Shown here one piece after another: positions 42,725 through 51,654 of a DNA stretch of 64,000 nt. Source of the stretch: Planctomycetota bacterium (GTDB taxonomy: Bacteria > Planctomycetota > Planctomycetia > Pirellulales > UBA1268). The translations under genes and the position numbers were made by a program. The DNA is taken from NCBI GenBank assembly GCA_014238855.1, contig JABAAH010000003.1:1-64000 (forward strand). Reading direction: 5' to 3'. The notes under the pieces were generated by a model. The model searched no databases, was not told the DNA's origin, and worked only from the letters and a program-made list of their open reading frames with translations. Numbering within the stretch: the first letter of the stretch is position 1; each line of letters opens with the position of its first letter.

Positions 42725-43801
42725 ATGACACGTTCAGCCAATTTCGATACAGCCGATTTTTTCGATTATGAACTTCCTGCCTCACGTATTGCCCAACAGC
42801 CACTTCCAGATCGTGCCGCCGCTCGATTACTTGTGTTGGATCGAGCGTCACAAACCATTCAACATATGAATGTTCGTGATTTGCCTGATATTCTTGCTCC
42901 AACTGATCTTTTAGTAGTGAATGATTCGCGAGTTGTGCCAGCTCGCCTTCACGGCCGGAGAGTGGAGACAGAGGGTCGCTGGGAGGGCCTTTTTTTATCG
43001 GAAGTTATTAGGGCGGGCGGGCGTCGTTTGTTACGGTTGCTGTCCAAAACACGGGGCACCCTGCGTGTGGGTGAGCGTATTGTGGTAGTCGGTGAACAAG
43101 GACAAGACCTGGCCGTTCTTGAACTTGTTGCCCGTGATTCAGGAGGAACGTGGCTCGTCGATCCATGCACTCATGAGTCCACCATTGAATTCCTGTCTCG
43201 GGTTGGTCGGGTTCCTCTGCCGGGATACATTCGGCAAGGAGTTGCCCAGAGCGATGACATCGAGAGATATCAAACAGTCTTTGCAACACAGCCAGGATCG
43301 GCTGCAGCGCCAACGGCGGGTCTGCACTTCACGCCGGCACTTCTACATCAACTTTCCGAACGGGGAATAAAGAAAGCAGAAGTTACGTTACACGTTGGGA
43401 TCGACACGTTTCGGCCGATTAGTACTCACAAAATTGAGGATCATGAGATGCACTCGGAGTGGTGCGCTGTTTCAGAAGAAACGGTCATGGCTGTCCACAA
43501 AACTCAGCAGCAACATGGACGGGTAGTGGCTGTAGGCACAACGGCAGTTCGTTCGCTTGAGACGTCTGCTCATTCTGGGGTCGCTGAGTCATACGGCGGT
43601 GCAACGAAATTATATATACGCCCGGGTTACTCTTTCCGTGTAGTAAACGGCATGTTGACAAACTTTCATATGCCCAGAACAACTCTTATGGTGCTAGTGA
43701 GCGCATTTGCTGGCCGTGATCTTATTCAGCGGGCGTACAAGGAAGCTATGGAAAACGGCTATAGGTTTCTTAGTTATGGTGATGCAATGCTCATTTTGTA
43801 A
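42725..43801 (+). CDS. queA: S-adenosylmethionine:tRNA ribosyltransferase-isomerase
   Basis: Penultimate step of queuosine synthesis: moves the ribosyl part of SAM to preQ1 in tRNA. From the ATG at 42725 it has 358 residues, the family length. Conserved blocks: FDYELPASRIAQQPLPDRAAARLL, DLLVVNDSRVVPARLHGR, and late AAPTAGLHFTPALL with FRVVNGMLTNFHMPRTTL. The frame opens ten codons earlier, but the ATG is the natural start. No tgt, yajC or secD follows. The ATG abuts a divergent rsmH Met, in CATG. Confidence 0.95.
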   Translation: MTRSANFDTADFFDYELPASRIAQQPLPDRAAARLLVLDRASQTIQHMNVRDLPDILAPTDLLVVNDSRVVPARLHGRRVETEGRWEGLFLSEVIRAGGRRLLRLLSKTRGTLRVGERIVVVGEQGQDLAVLELVARDSGGTWLVDPCTHESTIEFLSRVGRVPLPGYIRQGVAQSDDIERYQTVFATQPGSAAAPTAGLHFTPALLHQLSERGIKKAEVTLHVGIDTFRPISTHKIEDHEMHSEWCAVSEETVMAVHKTQQQHGRVVAVGTTAVRSLETSAHSGVAESYGGATKLYIRPGYSFRVVNGMLTNFHMPRTTLMVLVSAFAGRDLIQRAYKEAMENGYRFLSYGDAMLIL

Positions 43802-43941
43802 TGGTAAAATATTTCTTAGGTTCTTGTTTGTAGTCATTCATAACGCTCTTCAGTGATCGTGGTGTGATGCAACGACGGATGAGAACAAAGCAAGTTGCTA
43901 TATTTAGAGTTGCTGTATTCAGATTGAAAGGAATGTATCTC

Positions 43942-44580
43942 GTGTCCCCAATACCTCAGGAAGATGTTTTGGTAGTTCCTCGTCATGTGTTAGAGCAAGC
44001 GGGGTTGTTTCAAGGGTTTTGTGGAGATGTTGAAAAATATCTTCCAGCACTTCTTGATCCAAATCAAACCTCATGGATGCCACGGGATCGAGCCGAAGAA
44101 GACACATCCTTCAAGCAACTCATTCCGTACTGCCTGCTTGCATGGTTAGGCCCTAATGGCGTGGCACAATATTTTTCGTATACGCGTGGCGGCGGGCAGG
44201 GTGAGGCGAGGCTTCGATCGAAGCGTTCTATTGGCATTGGTGGCCATATTGCTAGTACTGATGGGCAGTATGGAGATAATGCTTCGTACGAGGCGGGCAT
44301 GCTACGGGAACTCAACGAAGAGGTCGCTATCAGCACCAGTTTTACAAGTCGATGTGTTGGACTTATCAATGATGATGCGACGCCTGTTGGTAGCGTGCAT
44401 CTTGGGATCGTTCATGTCCTCGAATTACAATCGCCTGATGTGGAGTCTCGTGAGACTGATTTGATTGAATGCGGGTTTGAGTCTTTAGAAGAACTACTCG
44501 CCGAGCGAGAGCATTTTGAAACTTGGTCTCAGATCGCTCTCAACGCTGTGCAAGCTGGAAGTCTTGGGCGATCGTTTTAA
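43942..44580 (+). CDS. Nudix-fold hydrolase with a partly altered Nudix box
   Basis: 212 residues from the GTG at 43942, which has AAAGGA nine bases upstream; the longer frame (from 43864) has no such site. The start MSPIPQEDVLVVPRHVLEQAG and the RSIGIGGHIAS segment near residue 95 fit a group of Nudix proteins sometimes called phosphoesterases. The catalytic helix is MLRELNEEVAI. Against Gx5Ex7REUxEExGU the RELxEE core is kept, but the first Glu falls on Ala and the Gly near the end is Ala. The reaction is unknown; activity may be altered. Confidence 0.75.
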   Translation: MSPIPQEDVLVVPRHVLEQAGLFQGFCGDVEKYLPALLDPNQTSWMPRDRAEEDTSFKQLIPYCLLAWLGPNGVAQYFSYTRGGGQGEARLRSKRSIGIGGHIASTDGQYGDNASYEAGMLRELNEEVAISTSFTSRCVGLINDDATPVGSVHLGIVHVLELQSPDVESRETDLIECGFESLEELLAEREHFETWSQIALNAVQAGSLGRSF

Positions 44581-44626
44581 CTGTGTATGGCCGCACTTTT
44601 CAGTGATTGATGAGAAATACTGAGTG

Positions 44627-45808
44627 ATGTCTGATAATACTCCCGTCTATCTCGATAATCATTCGACCACTCGAGTCGATCCTGATGTCTTGGAATCGAT
44701 GATTCCTTGGTTCACAGATCATTATGGAAATGCAGGTAGTGGCACACATGTCATGGGAACCGCAGCACGTGATGCAGTCGAGTTAGCGAGGCAGCGTGTA
44801 GCCGACGCTGTTGGCGCAACGACTCGCGAAATTATTTTTACAAGTGGGGCCACCGAAAGTGTGAACTTGGCAATAGCCGGGGCCGTAAGTCGTCAGCCAT
44901 CTGGTCAGTGTGTCGTGGCTGAAACTGAGCATGTCGCGGTCCTTGATGTAGTGGATCAATTAGAGCGACAGGGTTTGTCTGTTCGTCGCGTGCCAGTTAC
45001 GGCAAAAGATACTGAGGCTCCCGGTGCTCTCGATCTCGATCTTCTTGACGAGATAGTTGGATCAGGAACGACTCTTGTTTCGATTATGTTTGCCAATAAT
45101 GAGATTGGTACGGTACATCCAATTTCAGCAATCGCCGATATCGTTCATTCGCACGGAGCGTTACTGCATGTGGACTGCGCGCAGGCGATCGGGAACTGCT
45201 TGATCGATGTGACTGAAATGGGTGCCGATCTGGCTAGTTTCTCAGCGCATAAGTGTCATGGTCCGAAAGGTGTCGGTGCTCTTTATGTCAGACGCCAGCA
45301 ACGAATTGTTCGAATTAATCCACAGGTTTTTGGAGGTGGGCAGGAGCGTGGCTTGCGAAGTGGAACACTGAACGTGCCAGGGCTCGTTGGTATGGGACGA
45401 GCGTGTGAACTTGCATCAAAACGTCTGGATGTATCCGCGAAGCACATGACGACTCTGCGTGGGAAGTTTTGGAATCTCTTGGTAGATGCAATTCCGGGTA
45501 TTCGATTGAATGGTCCACCGCTTGATTCAGGTGTGCGGCTGCCTAATAACCTAAACGTCCTTATTCCAGGAATTGATGGCTCAACCCTTTTAGCAGAGCT
45601 TTCACGAATCGGCATTGCAGCAAGCGCTGGCAGTGCGTGCTCAAGCGAACAACCAAAGCCAAGCCACGTTCTTGTTGCACTTGGTTTATCGGAGGAGGAA
45701 GTTCGACAGAGCATACGTTTCGGGCTATCTCGGATGACCACTTTAACGGAGATTCAGTTGGCATCGGAAAGGCTGCAGGCAGCAGTTCAGTCGCTTCGGA
45801 TTGCGTGA
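44627..45808 (+). CDS. Cysteine desulfurase (NifS/IscS family)
   Basis: PLP enzyme that removes sulfur from cysteine for Fe-S clusters and thio-tRNAs. 393 residues: VYLDNHSTTRVDPDVL at the start, a PLP region HVDCAQAIG, the Schiff-base Lys in SFSAHKCHGPKG at about residue 206, and the catalytic Cys in AGSACSSEQPKPSHV near 335. The loop length places it in the group with IscS/NifS rather than SufS. The GTG at 44624 precedes an ATG at 44627, which I chose. An A-type carrier follows 226 bases on; no IscU is in the window. Confidence 0.94.
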   Translation: MSDNTPVYLDNHSTTRVDPDVLESMIPWFTDHYGNAGSGTHVMGTAARDAVELARQRVADAVGATTREIIFTSGATESVNLAIAGAVSRQPSGQCVVAETEHVAVLDVVDQLERQGLSVRRVPVTAKDTEAPGALDLDLLDEIVGSGTTLVSIMFANNEIGTVHPISAIADIVHSHGALLHVDCAQAIGNCLIDVTEMGADLASFSAHKCHGPKGVGALYVRRQQRIVRINPQVFGGGQERGLRSGTLNVPGLVGMGRACELASKRLDVSAKHMTTLRGKFWNLLVDAIPGIRLNGPPLDSGVRLPNNLNVLIPGIDGSTLLAELSRIGIAASAGSACSSEQPKPSHVLVALGLSEEEVRQSIRFGLSRMTTLTEIQLASERLQAAVQSLRIA

Positions 45809-45886
45809 TTCCTGTGTTTTTTCCTTCAGGATGGCTAAAAAGTGTTGTTTGGTAGCAGACTTCTTGCTGTATCAGCACAACGCCCT

Positions 45887-45914
45887 TTGCCGACAATCAC
45901 TATCGGGATAAACT
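45887..45914 (+). promoter_or_regulatory. Candidate promoter before the A-type Fe-S carrier gene
   Basis: TTGCCG at 45887-45892, a 16-bp spacer, TAAACT at 45909-45914. A start near 45921 would give a leader of about 114 nt that contains the inverted repeat at 45946-45970. Confidence 0.45.
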
Positions 45915-45945
45915 AAAGTAAGATGCTTCAAGGCATTTAGCGACT

Positions 45946-45970
45946 CATTGGATGGAAAATGTATCCAATG
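45946..45970 (+). promoter_or_regulatory. Perfect inverted repeat in the Fe-S carrier leader
   Basis: CATTGGAT and ATCCAATG, 8-bp arms separated by a 9-nt loop, lie about 25 bases downstream of the expected start and 65 before the ATG. It may be a regulator site (several Fe-S and iron regulators use palindromes) or a leader hairpin. Nothing in the window names the regulator; the DtxR-type protein at 5842 is one candidate. Confidence 0.45.
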
Positions 45971-46034
45971 GAACTGCTCGTAGCGGGCGTTGCGTTTTTG
46001 AAACAGGTGGCAAGTTCCTACGGAGGTTTATACG

Positions 46035-46367
46035 ATGTCGGTTACACTTACTGAAAAAGCAGCCAGCGAAGTGATGAAAATTATTACGGATCAGAAACTT
46101 GAGGACGGTACTAATCTTCGCGTTGGTGTCGCTGGAGGCGGGTGTAGTGGGTTTCAGTATTCGCTGGGCTTCGATACACAGTTCGATCCAAAGGCTGATA
46201 CAAAAACCGATCAGCACGGTGTCGCGGTTGTGGTTGATAAGAAGAGTGATCTCTTTCTTGACGGCACAACATTGGATTTCCATGAGGGAATCGATAAGCG
46301 AGGCTTTACTTTTAATAACCCAAACGCCTCTAAAAGCTGCGGTTGTGGCAGTTCATTCCAGGCATAG
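46035..46367 (+). CDS. A-type iron-sulfur cluster carrier (IscA/ErpA/HesB)
   Basis: 110 residues of the HesB/IscA fold, which hold and pass on Fe-S clusters. The three conserved cysteines are present: one in GGGCSGFQY at about residue 36 and two in the C-terminal CGCGSSF at about 102 and 104. GGAGG stands seven bases before the ATG. It lies between the desulfurase and cobL on the same strand, 33 bp before cobL. Confidence 0.94.
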   Translation: MSVTLTEKAASEVMKIITDQKLEDGTNLRVGVAGGGCSGFQYSLGFDTQFDPKADTKTDQHGVAVVVDKKSDLFLDGTTLDFHEGIDKRGFTFNNPNASKSCGCGSSFQA

Positions 46368-46400
46368 GCAACTAACGCGGTTCGATGTAGAGGAGGTCCA

Positions 46401-47648
46401 GTGACGGCGGAAAAAGTATTTATCGTCGGTATTGGTGATGACGGCATCGAGGGTATGACTGCTCATGCCTTCAAGATTGTCGAGTCTGCTCATGTTTTGT
46501 TGGGACCGGACTCGTGTAGCCCACTCTTATCTGCAGGCATGCGAGAGCGGCTTAAATTAGTTGCAAGTCTTGAAGAGTTAGTCGACCATATCGAAAAATC
46601 TGACAGCAAAAACAAGATTGTTGTGCTGGCATCTGGTGATCCTCTTTTTTATGGAACAGCACGTTACGTTTGTGCGAAACTTGGAAAAGAGAGATTCGAA
46701 GTAGTTCCTCACGTCAGTAGCATGCAACTTGCGTTTGCGAGGGTAAAGGAAAGTTGGGAAGACGCCTACCTTGCGAATCTTTCTGGATTGACCGTCATTG
46801 ATCGCGTTATTGACAAAATTCGTACCGTGGACACCGCAGGTCTTTTCACGAGCGAGAGATGGCCGCCCAACGCTGTTGCTGAGGCTCTTCTTGAGCAGGG
46901 CGTCCAAGGTCTTCAGGCTTATATATGTGAAAATCTTGGTTCACCTGATGAGCGGGTAACACAAGGTTCTCTGCCTGAAATTGCCAAAGAATCATTTTCG
47001 CCGTTGAATGTGATGATTCTAGTTCGTCCGAGTGGGCTGACTGAATTACCGAGCAGGGCAGGAAGACGTCTGTTTGGAAATTCCGATGAACTTTTTCTTC
47101 AATCTCGTCCAAAGCGGGGCCTGCTCACTCCTGCAGAAGTCCGCAGTCTAGCTCTTGCTGAACTTTCGCTATGCCCGACAAGCATCGTGTGGGACGTTGG
47201 AGCCGGGAGTGGATCATTGTCTGTCGAGGCAGCAAGACTTGCTCTGGCCGGGTCTGTCTTTGCCATTGAGATGGATGTCGATGATCATCAGTTAATTGAA
47301 GAAAATGCAAAGCGATTTGGAGTCGACAACCTACGAGCGATCCTTGGCCAGGCGCCAGAGGCGTGGAGCGATCTCCCAGACCCAGACAGTATCTATGTAG
47401 GAGGAAGTGGTCGCTCAGTGACCTCTCTCGTTGAGCAAGCTTGGGAGCGATTAAAGCCGGGGGGGCGATTGGTTACAAGTTGCAACAGTATTGAAAATCT
47501 AGCCGCGGTGCATGCTTTCCTGCGAAGTCGATCAGAAGACGCTGGGTACTGGATGGTTAATATTGCCCGCGGGATAGAGCAAATGGATCGTATTCGTTTC
47601 GAGGCAATCAATCCAAACTTCCTCATGGCGGCAACGAAGGCAGGGTAG
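46401..47648 (+). CDS. cobL: Precorrin-6Y C5,15-methyltransferase (CbiE-CbiT fusion)
   Basis: SAM enzyme of cobalamin synthesis that methylates C5 and C15 and removes a carboxyl from the acetate side chain. 415 residues: an N-terminal CbiE domain (VFIVGIGDDGIEGMTA; VVLASGDPLFYGTARYV) and a C-terminal CbiT domain from about 230 with the SAM motif WDVGAGSGSLSVEAARLA at about 262 and DPDSIYVGGSG later. GAGGAGG precedes the GTG start. No other cob/cbi gene is in the window, so the gene stands alone, or the rest of the pathway lies elsewhere. It reads through to the PIG-L gene with a 3-base gap. Confidence 0.92.
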   Translation: MTAEKVFIVGIGDDGIEGMTAHAFKIVESAHVLLGPDSCSPLLSAGMRERLKLVASLEELVDHIEKSDSKNKIVVLASGDPLFYGTARYVCAKLGKERFEVVPHVSSMQLAFARVKESWEDAYLANLSGLTVIDRVIDKIRTVDTAGLFTSERWPPNAVAEALLEQGVQGLQAYICENLGSPDERVTQGSLPEIAKESFSPLNVMILVRPSGLTELPSRAGRRLFGNSDELFLQSRPKRGLLTPAEVRSLALAELSLCPTSIVWDVGAGSGSLSVEAARLALAGSVFAIEMDVDDHQLIEENAKRFGVDNLRAILGQAPEAWSDLPDPDSIYVGGSGRSVTSLVEQAWERLKPGGRLVTSCNSIENLAAVHAFLRSRSEDAGYWMVNIARGIEQMDRIRFEAINPNFLMAATKAG

Positions 47649-47651
47649 GGC

Positions 47652-48377
47652 GTGACCGACCAACTTCCTGAACCGCTTGATGTAATAGCTGTCGGCGCAC
47701 ATCCAGATGATGTCGAGATAGGGTGTGGTGGAACTCTTGCAAGATTAGTAGACCAAGGATGTCGCGTAGGCATTGTCGATATTACTGATGGGGAGCCAAC
47801 GCCTCGATCAAGTGGCCCAGAGGAGCGGCTCGCTGAAGCTGCCAAGGCCGCTACGTGTCTTGGTGTTGTACATCGTGAGCACCTCGGTTTTCCCAATAGG
47901 AGATTATTTGATTCTTTTGATGTTCGAGTAGCTCTCGCAAAGGTATTTCGTCGTCATAGGCCGCGCCTCGTACTTGGAATTGGTGATAAAACGCCAATGG
48001 CTTCGCCTGACCACGCCCAGGCAGTGGCAATCACTGAGGCCGCCGTTTTCTATTCTCGTTTAACAAAATGGAATGATGTTTTTGATAACCTTCCCGAACA
48101 CACGATTCCTCATTTGCTGACATATTTTCTGTTTACCGGGGTTGCTGATCTTCCTGCAGGCTGTTGGCCAATTATTGTGAACATCGAAAGCCACTTAAAG
48201 CAGAAAATGAAGGCTGTTCGCTGTTACGTCTCCCAGTTTCCTCCTGAAAAAGAGCATGTTTTTACACGAGTAGAAGCGCTTTCGAGAACAGTGGGATTTC
48301 TTGGTGGATGCTCTGAGGGAGAACTGCTTGCCGGGAGTCGAATCCCCTGCACGACAGATCTCATGCGTCTACTCTAA
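47652..48377 (+). CDS. PIG-L family deacetylase (BshB-like)
   Basis: Zinc-dependent N-deacetylase of the LmbE/PIG-L group, 241 residues. The zinc motif AHPDDVEIGCGG lies near residue 16 and the third His in SPDHAQAV near 118. Members deacetylate GlcNAc-type sugars in mycothiol, bacillithiol (BshB1) and lincomycin routes. The bacillithiol-like features ITDGEPTPRSSGPEERLAEA and LGFPNRRL are present. bshA and bshC are not nearby, so bacillithiol synthesis is a possibility only. The GTG follows the cobL stop by three bases. Confidence 0.85.
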   Translation: MTDQLPEPLDVIAVGAHPDDVEIGCGGTLARLVDQGCRVGIVDITDGEPTPRSSGPEERLAEAAKAATCLGVVHREHLGFPNRRLFDSFDVRVALAKVFRRHRPRLVLGIGDKTPMASPDHAQAVAITEAAVFYSRLTKWNDVFDNLPEHTIPHLLTYFLFTGVADLPAGCWPIIVNIESHLKQKMKAVRCYVSQFPPEKEHVFTRVEALSRTVGFLGGCSEGELLAGSRIPCTTDLMRLL

Positions 48378-48432
48378 ACATGGGCTGATGAAATCCCGGG
48401 TTATTTTTCAGAGACTTTCAAAAGATATTTAT

Positions 48433-48855
48433 ATGAGTGCGATTGAGTGTGCAAAAAACGATTCATGGATGCGGTGGGTTCTCTATGCGGCTGGTATTTA
48501 CAATATGGTCTGGGGTGCAGTTGCAATCACTGTTCCTTTGTGGATGTTTCGTGCTGCGGGAATGGAGTTGCCTCGGTATCCGGAGTTCTGGCAGTGCATT
48601 GGTATGATTGTCGGTGTGTATGGCATCGGGTATATCATCGCGGCGTCTGATCCGATTCGGCACTGGCCCATTGTGTTCGTCGGATTCTTGGGGAAAGTTC
48701 TTGGTCCAATAGGATTTGCCGAAGCACTTTGGTCCGAGAGGCTGCCTCTCGTCTTTGGACTCAATATTGTGACGAATGATTTGATTTGGTGGATTCCATT
48801 TTCTCTTATCCTTTTGGCAGCTTGGAGAAATTGTGGTCACTCCGAACCCCGATAA
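48433..48855 (+). CDS. Small four-helix membrane protein
   Basis: 140 residues, no named family recognised. Four hydrophobic helices are evident: WVLYAAGIYNMVWGAVAITV, FWQCIGMIVGVYGIGYIIA, WPIVFVGFLGKVLGPIGFAE and LIWWIPFSLILLAAW, with short loops. The frame opens at 48301 inside the PIG-L gene; the ATG at 48433 is preferred, with one at 48388 possible. Its 3' end overlaps the start of the flavoprotein gene by 23 bases, which suggests coupling. Confidence 0.7.
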   Translation: MSAIECAKNDSWMRWVLYAAGIYNMVWGAVAITVPLWMFRAAGMELPRYPEFWQCIGMIVGVYGIGYIIAASDPIRHWPIVFVGFLGKVLGPIGFAEALWSERLPLVFGLNIVTNDLIWWIPFSLILLAAWRNCGHSEPR

Positions 48856-49891
48856 CGTTTTCCATGAATATGACATTGTTGTTGTCGGGGCTGGCATTGC
48901 TGGCCTGATGGCATCCAATTATTTGTCAAAGGCGGGCTGCAAAGTAGCTGTGTTAGAAAAATCCCGCGGAGTTGGTGGTCGGATGGCAACTCGTCGTGTT
49001 GATGAGGCAGTCTGTGATCACGGCACGCAATATTTTTCAGTGAAGGGAAGAGCCTTTGGAAGCGTTGTTCTGGAAGCAAAGGAATCGGGCGCTGTGATGC
49101 CATGGTGCGATATGTTTCCGAAGGCAAAAACCCTCGAGGATCCAGCCGTCGCACCTCTTGATGAAGTAGGTCATGCCCGTTGGAAGGGATCTCGTGGTAT
49201 GACTAGCCTTCCAAAGTACCTTGCCCAGCAGCTTTCGGAATCAGTCAAAACAGGAGTCCGAGTGAGTGCCCTAAGCATTCATAACGATTTAGTGCATGTG
49301 TCCTGTGAGAACGATGAGGTGTTTGTGGCTCGAGCTGCTCTGCTTACGGCCCCAGTTCCGCAGGCCGTAGAAATATTAACATCCGGCGGGCTGGTCCCTC
49401 CAGTTGTTGACTCGGCGGCGTGGAAGGCACTTTCATCTGTAGAATATTCACCCTGTTTTTCTCTTATGCTGAAGTTGAAGCAACCAAGCCTGATCCCGGA
49501 ACCTGGTGGCCTTGAGATTTGCTCGGGGCCCGTTGCGTGGATTAGCGATAACTTTCAAAAAGGAATTTCACCTGTTCCGAGTCTTACGATTCAAGCTACT
49601 GCTGAATTTAGCAGAGCTCATTTCGATACTGATCCAATACGTGTGCAAGACGACCTTACAAAAGCAGTACATGGTTGGATCGATGGCGATATTTCAGATG
49701 CGATTGATGGCAGTTCACTTCAGCGGTGGAAATATGCATTTCCTATGTCTCCAATAAGAGCGCCAATGATTGCCGTGCAAAATAGCCCCCCAGTAGTTTG
49801 TTGTGGTGATTCATTCGGTGGCGGGCGTGTTGAATCTGCGGCATCGAGTGGCCTTGCGGCTGCACGGTGGATTCATCGCTTTTTCGTCTAA
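48833..49891 (+). CDS. Renalase-like FAD-dependent oxidoreductase
   Basis: 352 residues. The FAD-binding site IVVVGAGIAGLMASNYL lies at about residue 14, followed by AVLEKSRGVGGRMATRRV and a second flavin contact at the C-terminus (CCGDSFGGGRVESAASSGLAAA). This pattern matches the renalase-like group of amine oxidases, which in bacteria oxidise aberrant reduced nicotinamide isomers; the exact substrate here is unknown. GGAG stands five bases before the GTG. It overlaps the upstream membrane-protein gene. Confidence 0.85.
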   Translation: MVTPNPDNVFHEYDIVVVGAGIAGLMASNYLSKAGCKVAVLEKSRGVGGRMATRRVDEAVCDHGTQYFSVKGRAFGSVVLEAKESGAVMPWCDMFPKAKTLEDPAVAPLDEVGHARWKGSRGMTSLPKYLAQQLSESVKTGVRVSALSIHNDLVHVSCENDEVFVARAALLTAPVPQAVEILTSGGLVPPVVDSAAWKALSSVEYSPCFSLMLKLKQPSLIPEPGGLEICSGPVAWISDNFQKGISPVPSLTIQATAEFSRAHFDTDPIRVQDDLTKAVHGWIDGDISDAIDGSSLQRWKYAFPMSPIRAPMIAVQNSPPVVCCGDSFGGGRVESAASSGLAAARWIHRFFV

Positions 49892-50101
49892 AAGTTCTCA
49901 AGCATGGCATCCGCAATGCTGTTTAAATCTGTGATGTTGTATGTTTGCTTTGGATTTTAAATACAAGTGCCGGCGACATCTAAGTCATTGCGCGGGTATG
50001 CTTTGCAAGAGAGACTGAATACCAAGGTGTACTAGGTTGGATTGTACGTTTGTGCTTCTACGAGTTGGCAGTTCAGGTACTAAAGAATTTGGAGACAAAC
50101 T

Positions 50102-51592
50102 ATGGCATCACTCGTGACATCAAAACTTCCTGAAGTTGAGTCTTATCTGTCGGAAGGCACCGTCCCCGGTGTTGTTGGTGGTGAAGATTGGGGTGGTTCC
50201 GGAGACACAGTATTTCAGTCTTGTGATCCAGGAAGTGGTGATGTGCTTGCTGAGGTGCACGCCTACACGGCAGATGATGTAAATCGTAGTGTTGAGAAAG
50301 CGAACGAATCATTTAAGAAGTCTGGCTGGGCAACATTGGCTCCAAATGACCGAGCTGTGCGACTTCATCGATTTGCAGACTTGATGGAGCAAAAAAAGCA
50401 AGTTGTGTCTCAAATCGAGGCGATTGATGCAGGTAAATTGCCCGCGCAGGCTTTGGGGGATGTTGAGAATTTCGTTGAATCAGTCCGCTTTTTTGCAGAT
50501 ATGGCTGAGCATGTACAGCGTCGTAATCAACTCGCTGTAGCGGGGCATGAGGCATGGACACTACGTAGCCCGTGGGGAACTTGTGGCTTTATATTTCCCT
50601 GGAATTTCCCAGTCCTGCTCATGGGGTGGGGCATTGCACCTGCTTTGGCCGCCGGGAACACCGTGGTAGTAAAGCCTGCTGAAGATACGCCTCTTTCATC
50701 AATCTATATCGCTCGTTTAGCTCGTGAAAGTGGTATGCCAGATGGTGTTGTAAATGTTGTTCCCGGTCTTGGTAGTGAAGCCGGAGCAGCTCTTTCAGCG
50801 AACCCGGGTATCCGTCGGATGTCGTTCACGGGTTCTCCTGAGGTGGGTAGGCTCGTTGGGGAGTCATGTGGTCGTAATCTTGTGCCTGTAAAACTTGAGC
50901 TTGGCGGTAAGGGCGCGGCGGTAGTTTTTGAAGATGTTGATGTCGAAGAAACTGCTAAGAAGCTTGTTGGTGCAATTACTTTCCATGCCGGTCAGGTTTG
51001 CTGTGACGCAACGCGTTGGCTGATTCACAAATCAATATACGATGACTTTATTGATGCCTGTAGACAAGAAATGCAACGTGTCAAAGTTGGTTATCAGCTC
51101 GATGGCGGTACCACCATGGGGCCTGTTGTAAATTCAAAACAGAGAGATAGGGTGTTGAGATACCTTGAAAAAGGTGTCGCCCAAGGTGCTGATATTGTGG
51201 TGCCGGGAGGTCCTGCCGAAGTCGTTGGACACAAAGGTTTTTACGTAAAGCCATGTTTATTGAGCGGATCACTCGATAATGTGGCAGCCAGAGAGGAAAT
51301 ATTTGGTCCGGTTGCATACATGACGACATTTGAACAGGAGTCGGAAGCGATTTCGCTTGCGAATGACACTGACTATGGTCTTGCTAATAGTGTTTGGACC
51401 ACTGATTTAGGGCGAGCTGCTCGTGTGGCTGAGTCTATGATCGCTGGAAATAGTTGGATCAATTCTCACAATGTTTTTGCAAAAGGGGTGCCGTACGGCG
51501 GAATCCACAAGAGCGGTATGGGAGGAGGCGTCAATTCCATCGAAACCCTTTTTGATTATTGGCGAAGTCAGTCAATCGTCCGGCCTCTGTAA
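50102..51592 (+). CDS. Aldehyde dehydrogenase
   Basis: NAD(P)-dependent enzyme that oxidises an aldehyde to its acid, 496 residues. The fold is complete: NAD site PWNFPVLLMGWGIAPALAAGN with VVKPAEDTPLSS, the Gly-rich FTGSPEVGRLV, the Glu in LELGGKG near 260 and the catalytic Cys in GQVCCDATRW near 295. It resembles betaine-aldehyde-type members. A TTTGGAG site lies a few bases before the ATG. A phytoene-desaturase-like flavoprotein follows, hinting at carotenoid or isoprenoid aldehyde chemistry, which is an inference. The 210-bp gap upstream holds nothing I can name. Confidence 0.93.
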   Translation: MASLVTSKLPEVESYLSEGTVPGVVGGEDWGGSGDTVFQSCDPGSGDVLAEVHAYTADDVNRSVEKANESFKKSGWATLAPNDRAVRLHRFADLMEQKKQVVSQIEAIDAGKLPAQALGDVENFVESVRFFADMAEHVQRRNQLAVAGHEAWTLRSPWGTCGFIFPWNFPVLLMGWGIAPALAAGNTVVVKPAEDTPLSSIYIARLARESGMPDGVVNVVPGLGSEAGAALSANPGIRRMSFTGSPEVGRLVGESCGRNLVPVKLELGGKGAAVVFEDVDVEETAKKLVGAITFHAGQVCCDATRWLIHKSIYDDFIDACRQEMQRVKVGYQLDGGTTMGPVVNSKQRDRVLRYLEKGVAQGADIVVPGGPAEVVGHKGFYVKPCLLSGSLDNVAAREEIFGPVAYMTTFEQESEAISLANDTDYGLANSVWTTDLGRAARVAESMIAGNSWINSHNVFAKGVPYGGIHKSGMGGGVNSIETLFDYWRSQSIVRPL

Positions 51593-51654
51593 GAACGATC
51601 GAGAAAGCAGAAGCACGGTAACGAAAGTATCACACAAGCTAGTAGGTAGGACGT

